Source: Dipteris shenzhenensis (taxonomy: Eukaryota > Polypodiophyta > Polypodiopsida > Gleicheniales). Taken from it: a DNA stretch of 64,000 nucleotides. Every line of letters starts with the position of its first letter. Position 1 is the first letter of the stretch. The translations under genes and the position numbers were made by a program. This document shows positions 55,861-64,000 of the stretch, in pieces. The notes below the pieces were generated by a model. The model saw only the letters and a list, made by a program, of their open reading frames with translations. It was not told the DNA's origin and did not search any database. The DNA is taken from the NCBI GenBank assembly GCA_047967505.1, contig CM106540.1, one strand, 5' to 3'.

Positions 55861-58129
55861 GGTTCTACATATGGTTTGAGCCAAAATCCATTGATAGGCT
55901 TGTCAAAAACATTGCCATAAAGATCAGCTAGGTTGAATGTTCCCTGAATGTTCCCTGATCAAATACTTCCATGACCTTGAAAGGTCCATCGTATCTTAGC
56001 TTGAACTTTCTTGGCCTCTTGCCTAGCTTTGTGTTAAACATTAGAACTAGATCTCCTTTTCTAAACAGTTTAAATTTGATATTTATGTTGATCTAAGCAA
56101 CTCTTCTTTTTTGAATAATGTCTGCAGGAGGTCTGCAATGTATGAGCTCTCAAGCCTATCTTCATCTAATTGTAATAATTGTTGTAGTCTCAAATTAAGT
56201 GATTCTTCTGGTGAAAGCATGTGCTCTACAACCACTCTTAGGCTTCCTACAACAAACTCCATTGGAACTACAACTTCACAACCATAGACCATTCGGAATG
56301 CTGTCAGACCTGTGGCGACTTTGTAGGCTGTTCTTAATGCCCATAGAACTGAATCCATCTTCTGATCCCAATCTATAGAATTGTCTGCCACCGTCATCCT
56401 GAATATCTTCTTCATTATTTTGTTGGTACTTTCAGCTTGACCATTGCCTTGAGGGTAGTAACATGTTGAATTTTTGTGTAGCATCATGTGCAGCTTTGTC
56501 ATTTTCTTGATTGTTTTGTTGATGAAATGCATTCCTCTATCTGATACTATTTCAATAGGTACACCAAATCTTGTAATGATATTATGATATAGGAAATATG
56601 CAAAAGTTCTAGCTTTGTTGTCTTTGAGGGCTACTGATTCCACCCATTTTGTGCAATAATCAGTTGCACCAAGTATGTATTGATTACCTATGTACTTTGC
56701 TACTGATTTGATAGGTCCTATAAAGTCCAGCCACTTTTGAAAAGGTCCTAATGCTAGGATGGGCTGATGTGTCATCCTATCATCATCCAATGGCCTATCA
56801 TCTCTGTGGCATGGTAAATAAGATTTTGCATAGTTATGAGAATCTTTTAGGATTGTGGGTTGCCATATTAGGCCTACTTGCAATATTTTTCTACTTGTGA
56901 TATCACGTGAAAAGTGTCCTTTTGGTGATCCTTTGCAAAAACAGCTTTTTGCTCATGACTTTGGACACATCTTCTAATGACTTGGTCTATTCCTCTTCTG
57001 TAGAGAACTCCAGCAATCACCAGGAAGGGCTTGCTCTATAGCACAAGCTTCTTTCTCTGAACTCTGGTCAAGGATTCAAGGATTAGACCATCAGTGAGGA
57101 AGAATAACATCTTATCATACCAATCTAGAGGATCTTCTATTTAGATCATAAATATTCCAGCATCAGGTAGTTCATCTAGAATCCTTGTCAGAGCTTATCC
57201 TGATGTCAGTCTGCTGATATAATCTGCAATAGAATGCTATTCTCCAAGTCTATGAACAATTGTATATTTAAATTCTTGTAGTAGGAGCATCCATCTATCA
57301 AGTCTGCATGTGAGTTGTGGTTTATTAACCAAATATATCACTGCTTAGTGGTTCACATGAAAGTTAATCTTGTTGCCCAATAGATAGTGTCTGAACTTAT
57401 GCAATGCACATACCATCCTAAGTGCTTCTCTTTCAGTGAACAGCATAGTACATCTCATGCTTTGTGAGGATCCTACTTGCATAGTACACTGGTCTAAACC
57501 ATTTGTCTTTCTTTTATTGCATTTATACTGCACCAACAGCTATGTCTGATGCATGCACAAAGACCTCAAATGGTAAATTCCAATCAGGTGGTTGCAATAT
57601 GGGGGGTATGACCAACATCTATTTAAGGATATTGAAGGCTTGATCTTGTTATTTCCCCCATACATATGGCTCTGATTCTCTTATTAGCTTTGTAAGTGGA
57701 AAGCATATCTTAGCCAAGTATCTCAAAAATCTGCAATGCCATTTGACTTGCCCAACAAACCTTTGTAATTGTTTTACATTCTTTGGGGGATTTTCCTTCT
57801 AAATGATAGACTTTCTTAGGATCAATTTCCATCCCCTCTTCTGATATGATATGTCGAAGTAGGACTCCTCTTTTGATAGCAAATGCACATTTTGCAGGGT
57901 TAAGGCTGAGCCTAGCCAACCTACACTTTTCAAAGCATAGTGTCAATTGATGAAGGTGTTCATGCCTACATAAGCAGCCTACATAAGCAATGTCAAACTT
58001 GATGAAGGTGTTGTAGATCACTATCTTGATAGAGCGATTGCACAAGGGAGAAGAGTGGGACAATGGGAACACTATGAGAACAAATAGTAAGAGAGATGGA
58101 TGCTGGCAAAGGCAAACACACGAATACAA
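55860..58129 (-). pseudogene. Gypsy pol relic: RT end, RNase H, integrase
   Basis: Minus-strand order: RT palm end with HEHLHQLTLCFEKCRLARL, then LNPAKCAF, at 58060-57850; an RNase H-like piece with FTEREALRMVCALHKFRHYL at 57345-57460; a damaged zinc-binding region; and a 266-codon open integrase frame (56883-56083). That frame holds all three catalytic residues: Asp in GATDYCTKW, Asp in VSDRGMHF and Glu in GNGQAEST. The integrase tail continues as KLRYDGPFKV to about 55870. Upstream RT and protease are cut off at 58129. The intact integrase frame is the best-preserved piece of retroelement coding DNA in the window, but without the rest it is not functional. Confidence 0.85.
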
Positions 58130-58464
58130 GGATCAACAAGATGAGTCAACAAGGAACAAATGAGGGTGATGAGATTTTCTATGCAAGGAGATAATAGGGG
58201 CGCATAAAGGATGGCACTTGCATGCATGGAGAACCTTGATGACTATGTTTAAAAACTCGTAGCATACAATTTGTAGTTAACTATGCATTGGAACCTATGT
58301 GGACACCCAATAATGATGACTTAGAATTCGGCCAAATTTCTTTCACACTTGGGGATGTGACACCTATCGCTTCCGACGTTTCTTAGGAAAAAGGGAATGG
58401 GGGCCATGGTGACAAAGTAGGGCCTAAGCCAATAGCCATTAACTAGCTTCTTGAATGTATTGCC
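58130..58464. other. Junction between two Gypsy relics
   Basis: About 330 bp without a recognised domain, separating the truncated RT on the left from a second element's integrase tail on the right. A word, ACACCTTCATCA, is repeated 40 bp apart just left of it (minus-strand reading, about 57955 and 58010). Confidence 0.35.
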
Positions 58465-61250
58465 CTACAACGTGTCCAATAAATGCGTGCCATCATAAAA
58501 CCAATGAGCATTCCAGTATGGTCCGTCCCATACCAAAGCTTTAACTTTTTGAGGCAGAGACCTTACTGGGATCAAAACTGTAGAGCTACATCTTTTTCCT
58601 TGAAAAACCAAAGTTTGGTGTGCCGGTCTATCCATTTCTTCCAGTGGCATTGTACCACATTGGAGACATACGAGGTACCAAACATTGTCAAGCTTATGGA
58701 GTTGGCCCATCTGATGAGCAAGGACTCTTCTAGGCTCCATCATTTAGATATTGCAAATCAGAGGCTTGACACTGAGAACGCCATGGACACTACTTCTTCG
58801 ATGCCGTAGACCATTTTGAAGGGTGTGAGGCTAGTGGCAACTTTGTAAACAGTACAGAATGTTCAAAGTATAGAGTAGAGCTTTTGATCCCAGTCAGCAG
58901 TCTAGTTCTCGTTCACTGCCTTCTTTAGGACCTATAGAATCAATTTATTAGGATGATTATGCTTGGATGTTGGCTTGAGTGTGATAGATAGTGGAGACCT
59001 TATGGATAATCATGTGCCACTTTGTAAGCTTAGATATGACATCATTGACAAAGTGACTACCCTGATCGCAATCTCCACCAGGCATCCGAAGTGGGTCATG
59101 ATCTCCTCATAGATGAACTTTGCTTTAGAAGCCTAAAATTGGCCTTCAGGGCTCTATCTTCCACCCATTTGGTGTAATAGTTGGTTTGCTACTAAGATAT
59201 GATGTTTCCCAAATAGATGGCTAGTATCAATTTGAATGTGCTAATGAAATCCAAACTCCATATTTGAAATAGCTCAAAAGGGAGCACCGGGTTGTGCGAG
59301 GGTTGTATGGCATGTGGTTGAGATGGTCGGTTGACCCAACCGTTGATACACATCACATTGTTTGGCGAAGGTGAGACCATCATTAAGAACTTTAGGCCAC
59401 CATAATCTGGCTTGGAGGACCTTCCAACCCATTGTGTCACCAGCAAAATGCCCTACGGCCAAGCCTTGGTGTGCTTTCTGCAAAATTATTGACTATGCAT
59501 GTGAAAGCAGACATCAATGAAGAACTTTGTCGGGGCCTAGAAGATAAAGACAACCTGTGATAATTCAAAAGTTACAACTTTGAAGGGTCACAAAACCTGG
59601 CTCAAGAACTGGGCTAATTACTTAGTCATGGTCGGACATTTAGCTTTGCAGATTTGCTCAAACCTTGGCTGGATCGAGAGAAATTTTATCCTTAGAAACA
59701 AAGTGTCCAAGAAGCATGCCACTACTTACTATATTTCGCTGGATTGAGTGACAGTTAGGCCAACAACATTTGGTGAGGCATAGCTTGAGATGATGGAGGT
59801 GCTCTGCCTAGGCACTAATAATGGTTGTCTAAGAAAATGTGCATGAAGTATGTTAAGTACTCATCAAAGATCTCTTAGACAAGGCATTGAGACATTGCCG
59901 GTGCATTCTTGGGACCGAAATTTATCACATTGGATGCAAACACCGCCCATAATGAATGTAGTCTTAGGCTTGATCCTCCTCAATCATGTGCATTTGGTTA
60001 TAACCACTAAACCCATCGAGGAAAGAATACATTTTACGGCTGGCTACAACATCAAGTACAAAATCAAGGAAGGGTATGGGGAAGGGGTCGATCAGGGCGA
60101 CCACATTGATGAGTCAACGATGATAATCCATGCAAATATGCAACTTCTTGTTCTTCTTGGGGAGAATGACGATCATAGAGATCCATGTGGCTCGGTCTAC
60201 GCTATATATGAAGCCCACTTGCAATAGCTTGTCAATTTCTTCCTTACCCTTCAAGCATAATTGGGATTCATCCACTATCATTGTTGTTGGATCAGCTTGG
60301 CATCATCCTTGAGGATAATCCGGTGCTGGTAAAATTGTAGATCAATGCCCTTCATGTTAGTGTAACTCCAAGCAAAAATATAGAGAAAGGAACCAAGGAG
60401 GTTTTGGAGGTCGGACCAAACTTCAGGAGTAAGCCAGGTACTGCTGACCCGAAGAATTTTGGGATTAGAGTTCGAGCCTAGATTTCGATCAGACAGGTCA
60501 TCCTCTTTGACACGTTGAGAATATTGAAGCTCGCGATCAAAGGCTTGCTCCGCCTGTATAATTGTTTAGAGGGCAGGAACTTTGGGCATACCATCATCGA
60601 ATGAAATGTCAAATTTGTTTTTTTCATTTGCGCTCTCCAAGGGCATTCTCGATTCTTGTGGGAAGTGGTACATATCAAGAATGGCCATGACATTCACCTC
60701 AAAAAGACAGGTGAGGTTGGGGTTATTTTGGAGGAGCTCATCTTCTTGGTCTTCATCCAACCTATTGATCATGTTGATGCCCTCAGCCACTTGAGGCCGT
60801 TTTTCATGTGAATAGGGTGTTTCGCCTTCATTGACATCTTCATTTGTTGCTTACCTTCCAATTGGAGTGCCAATCCTATTTGACATGTGGATGCCTAAAC
60901 CCATGTCCTACCTAATAACATGGGGTAGGCACCACTAATATCTTTCATTCATAGCAGAGTGATTGCAATCATAAACTAGCGGTCAGCAAACAGTTATGGT
61001 AACCCCACAAAGAAGGCCCATCAGTTGTACATGCCATTGATATGCCATTCTAACCATGAATGGGGTTGTCTCCCATCCAAAAAATTTGAGTTGTCGACAT
61101 AGATCATCGGACATAATATTCACTCAAGCCACATCAACCAATGCACCTGGAATTGTTTCGGTCATCAAGTTCATTCTAACTACCGCTATATTTTTGTCAT
61201 ACACTAGTGTTGTACACCGGTCCTACTGGTTTGTTAGGCAATAGATCTGA
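58465..61250 (-). pseudogene. Second Gypsy pol relic: protease, RT, integrase
   Basis: Minus strand, from right to left. Protease region near 61190-60860: NIMSDDLCRQLKFFGWETTP, then GLLCGVTITV. Pre-RT acidic linker at 60790-60566. RT entry at 60440-60300: EVWSDLQNLLGSFLYIFAW, then IDLQFYQHRIILKDDAK. After RT scraps (60200-59850) and loss of most RNase H comes the integrase zinc site (59483-59274), with AHQGLAVGHFAGDT and FAKQCDVY. The start of the integrase core is IWSLDFI (59250). Integrase C-terminal and linker pieces follow to 58465. Stops and frameshifts occur throughout. It is cut off on the right by the Gypsy LTR at 61307. Its motifs differ from the pol relic at 56-58 kb, so it is a different Gypsy lineage. 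Confidence 0.75.
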
Positions 61251-61306
61251 CTTGGCAAAGCAAAGAGTTGGATTTGTCCCAGTTGGGCCTACATCACATA
61301 CCATCG

Positions 61307-61714
61307 TGTTGAGGGGAGTTACCACCCCATTAGGCCACTACCTCCAAGTGCAGGATTAGAATATTCGGATTTACTATCTTGTAACTAAAAATCGGTTATA
61401 ACCATCTCCAAGAACACTGTCTTGGACTTTTATTTCTAGAATGATTTTTGAAGTCAGCCAACTGTTATCAAAATGCAATCTTACTGATGCATCAGCCTCG
61501 TTTTGGCTAAATGAGAGCAGAGTTGTTGTTTTGAGTAATATCAAGAAGACAGAGTCTTGTATTCAGCTTTTCCTGTGCATTTTGGTATCTTGAATCGTGT
61601 ATGCAGTCCTTTTTTGTTATCCTCTCTATTTCTGACTGTGTGCTGATTCTCAAGCTTCCATTTCTTTTAGTCAATGTTATTCAAGTGTTTTGCATTGTGA
61701 ATCTACCTGGAACA
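61307..61714 (+). repeat. Gypsy LTR, plus orientation (5' LTR)
   Basis: Begins TGTTGAGGGGAGTTACCACC and ends near CTACCTGGAACA; about 408 bp. It is the inverted partner of 51721-52127. The sequence after it, CATTTGGCGATCC, resembles the start of a Gypsy PBS region, and a gag follows on the same strand. It truncates the minus-strand Gypsy pol to its left. Confidence 0.82.
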
Positions 61715-62500
61715 CATTTGGCGATCCTAATCAATGTTTGAACTCAAAAGAATAGAGAACTGGTGTTGAAGGTGATGGACAACAATCGGACAACATTCTG
61801 ATTCAACAAAGAGCAAGGCAATGAGAAGATCGCTTCGCCACCACACAAGAAACAATTACAACAACTGTAGACTACAAGTGAATAGAAGGAGCCAAATAAG
61901 GAGACAAGCAACTACTACAACGATAACTCCTCGACTCCAAGCAAGAGTAACAAGTAATACGACTTCATTCCATGTCAAACAGAGTCACAAATACTTCAAA
62001 GAGTTACACGACTTGAGGAGAAGCCGAGGATATAAATCAAAAAGTAAAAAAGAAACAAAAAGAGCAATCCAACAATGCTTCGACAAGAAATCTAATAATA
62101 GTTGGCACTAACAAACGATGATCAAAGACTCCAAGCCACTAGAAGAAGCAAGCATGAAGCTAAAGAATCTTGCTAGAACATATCCAAAGCATGATGGACA
62201 AGCTAAAATAGATGCAAACGTGTTAAAGAATGTACTGAGCAACTATCTCAAGCAACAAGCTACAAACAAGGCGAAACAAAGTCTGACTCCATAATAGTCA
62301 TTGTCAATAGAGCAGAAGCTCTAAATAAGAACCAGAACACGGATTCAACAAAATTGGTGAGCAACAGCACCAACAATCACTGTCAAGACAATACATCAAC
62401 AATCTGATTATCGTCTGCAACTAGCAAGAGCATCAGAACACCAGATGGCAGGCAAGATCATTTCGACTTCTTCTATCTGTTTCATGGAGGCACTCCAAGT
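61715..62500 (+). other. Leader of the plus-strand Gypsy element
   Basis: Between the LTR and gag. A 96-codon frame at 61821-62111 is Arg/Lys/Asn/Thr-rich and has no family; it may be leader noise. No other feature was recognised. Confidence 0.4.
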
Positions 62501-62502
62501 GA

Positions 62503-63720
62503 ATGTCAAAAGAAACTGAAGGCTCACAATCTGACCAAACCGAATTGGAGCCATCTATTTCACAAGACATAGAGCTAGAACTAAAGTTGAGAGTCAAACA
62601 GATCAAGATCTTGAAAACATTTTCCAAGATCCTGACTATATCCCAAGTGGGGAGAGTTCCTCAACCAAATCAGTTCACAACTTGAAAATCCAAGAAGCTG
62701 CAGTAGTTGAGCTTGAGGTGTTGATTGTTTCAACATTTCTCAGAGCCACCGTTGGCACACATCTAGCTGCAAGCTTATACATTGTAGCCCAAAGACAAAT
62801 CAAATTCAATCCCTTGTCACCTCAACCAAAAAATAAGGCACCTGTTCCACAAGCTATCAAGATGCAGAACCCCTTAGTCAAAGCAACAAAATTTGAAGGG
62901 AAAAGGGGAAAAGATCTAGACAGTCATATCGAATAGTTCGAGATCTGTAGGATTGCTAGAGGATTTGGAGCTCTACTTAATCCAGTCAAGAAACAACAAT
63001 TTATAGCTACTTTTGAGGGTAAGGCAATGAGTTGGTTTTATGCAATATGATGTTGCACATTTTGCAAATTATGATGCCTTGAAATTCTCATTCCTAAGTA
63101 GATTCAGAAAAGAAAAAACACCAGAAGCAGTTCTAAAGAAGCTTTGGAATATGAAGCAAAAAGACCTATTGGTGGAGGACTATGCACAAAAATTCAAGAA
63201 TCTGAATCAGAAAAGCTACCCCACAAAGGCCTACAGAGGAACAACTTGGAGACTACTTTTGCAAAGGACTAAACAAGCAATTAAGAACTGTAGTAATAGG
63301 AAGAGACCAGTTGGGAGGAGTAAATGACTTCAACAACATGGTGGAAGCAGCTCAAAGAGCTGAGAGAAGACTTGGTTCTAAAGCAAAATCAAAGAAAGGA
63401 AAGAAGAAAAGAGCATTTGATTCTAACACAGAGAATGATTCCAATGGAGAGGAGGATGACATTGATGAATCAAACTCTGATAGCTCGGATGAGGAATTTG
63501 ATGAAGAGGAAACCAGCAAAGCAAAGAAGAGAAAAGACAAGAAGTCAAAAGACAAATATAAGGCAAAGACCAAAAGAAAGAAGAAAAGAGCTCAAAAGGA
63601 GACTCCAAGCTAGAACAAATGATAAAAGAACAGTTGTAATATTTGAGGTTATCACCAAATAAAGCTAAAATTTCCTGTGAGTTTTGTGGAAAGGATAACC
63701 ATGACAAAGAAAAATGTTAG
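62503..63720 (+). pseudogene. Gypsy gag relic with zinc knuckle
   Basis: An acidic start, MSKETEGSQSDQTELEPS, is followed by the gag core in two frames: KATKFEGKRGKDLDSHIE (62880), IATFEGKAMSWFYAM (63003), and YDALKFSFLSRFRKEKTPEA, then LVEDYAQKFKNL (63070-63210). After a frameshift there is a long Lys/Glu/Asp-rich stretch (63311-63613) with acidic serine runs. Last comes a perfect C-x2-C-x4-H-x4-C knuckle, CEFCGKDNHDKEKC, at 63676-63717, just before a TAG. Gag forms the particle and binds RNA. Pol would follow, but the DNA is interrupted near 63803 by a Copia fragment. Confidence 0.82.
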
Positions 63721-63804
63721 TACAACCTAAATTTCAGGGGAAGAAACAAGTAGCACACAATGTAGCTCCACCAACAACAACCAATCAAATTGCAGTGGGA
63801 GCAT

Positions 63805-64000
63805 AGAGGCTGCCTCCCAATGCCTCTTTCTTGGATTAGCCATATACCGGCTAACAACTCCCACTACAAATGCAATGTCTAGTCTAGTAGCTATCATAGC
63901 ATACATAAGACTCCCAACTGCTGATGCATAAAGAACCTTGGCCATCATGGCCCTTTCCTCATCTGATTTGGGACTATCTGTATGACTCAGTTTCACATAT
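63805..64000 (-). pseudogene. Copia RT-RNase H linker fragment at the window edge
   Basis: A minus-strand frame reads SPKSDEERAMMAKVLYASAV, then GSLMYAMIATRLDIAFVVG and SRYMANPRKRHWEA, the very conserved Copia segment between RT and RNase H. It enters from beyond the window and stops at about 63805 within the plus-strand Gypsy gag region. It is a different Copia lineage from A and B, whose equivalent reads RQLIGSLIYLNITRLDICYA. Confidence 0.85.

Noticed and set aside
1-64000. tRNA, rRNA, CRISPR or bacterial-type operon features
   Set aside because: Nothing with cloverleaf, rRNA or regularly spaced CRISPR structure was seen, and the window is plant nuclear DNA.

Overview
The window is nuclear DNA of a land plant with a large, repeat-rich genome. 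The evidence is a receptor kinase of the plant-only CrRLK1L family, plant-type Copia and Gypsy retrotransposons, an initiator-tRNA-Met primer binding site, GT-AG introns in relics, and many microsatellites. A fern or gymnosperm seems likeliest from the density of old, nested, stop-riddled elements, but I cannot settle the species from the sequence.

Only one gene is intact: an intronless THESEUS1/HERK1-like receptor kinase (21400-23982, +) of 860 residues. Its 5' flank carries a degenerate tandem repeat and a 29-codon upstream ORF. A 54-bp scrap of the same kinase family lies 4.5 kb upstream.

Left arm (1-21 kb): nested tandem repeats (2.3-3.9 kb); a decayed transposase-like gene (4.0-6.8 kb) whose D, D, CxxC, HxxxxH and E residues occur with nearly the spacing of vertebrate RAG1; a Gypsy gag relic and coiled-coil relics (6.9-11.3 kb); a LINE reverse-transcriptase relic (11.8-14.1 kb); then mostly empty DNA with tandem duplications and microsatellites.

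Middle (24-35.5 kb): short palindromic and direct repeats, then a minus-strand Helitron-like relic of about 6.7 kb. In its transcription order it holds a divergent protein-kinase-like ORF, an RPA1-like single-strand DNA-binding protein, an OTU-like segment, a HUH/two-tyrosine Rep and a PIF1-type helicase. A tandem repeat array sits on its upstream side.

Right arm (35.5-64 kb): a plus-strand Copia element (A) is split by a complete minus-strand Copia element (B) of the same family, bounded by 256/252-bp LTRs and a perfect 5-bp target duplication. A lost its integrase core and B lost the end of RT plus RNase H. Beyond them are a truncated third copy, tandem repeats, a Gypsy gag relic, two minus-strand Gypsy pol relics (one with an extra coiled-coil ORF downstream of integrase and a 3' LTR), and the 5' LTR and gag of a plus-strand Gypsy element of the same LTR family, itself interrupted by a minus-strand Copia RNase-H-linker fragment at the window edge.

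Apart from the receptor kinase, the protein-coding remains found here come from mobile elements or genes travelling with them, and all are broken by stops or frameshifts.
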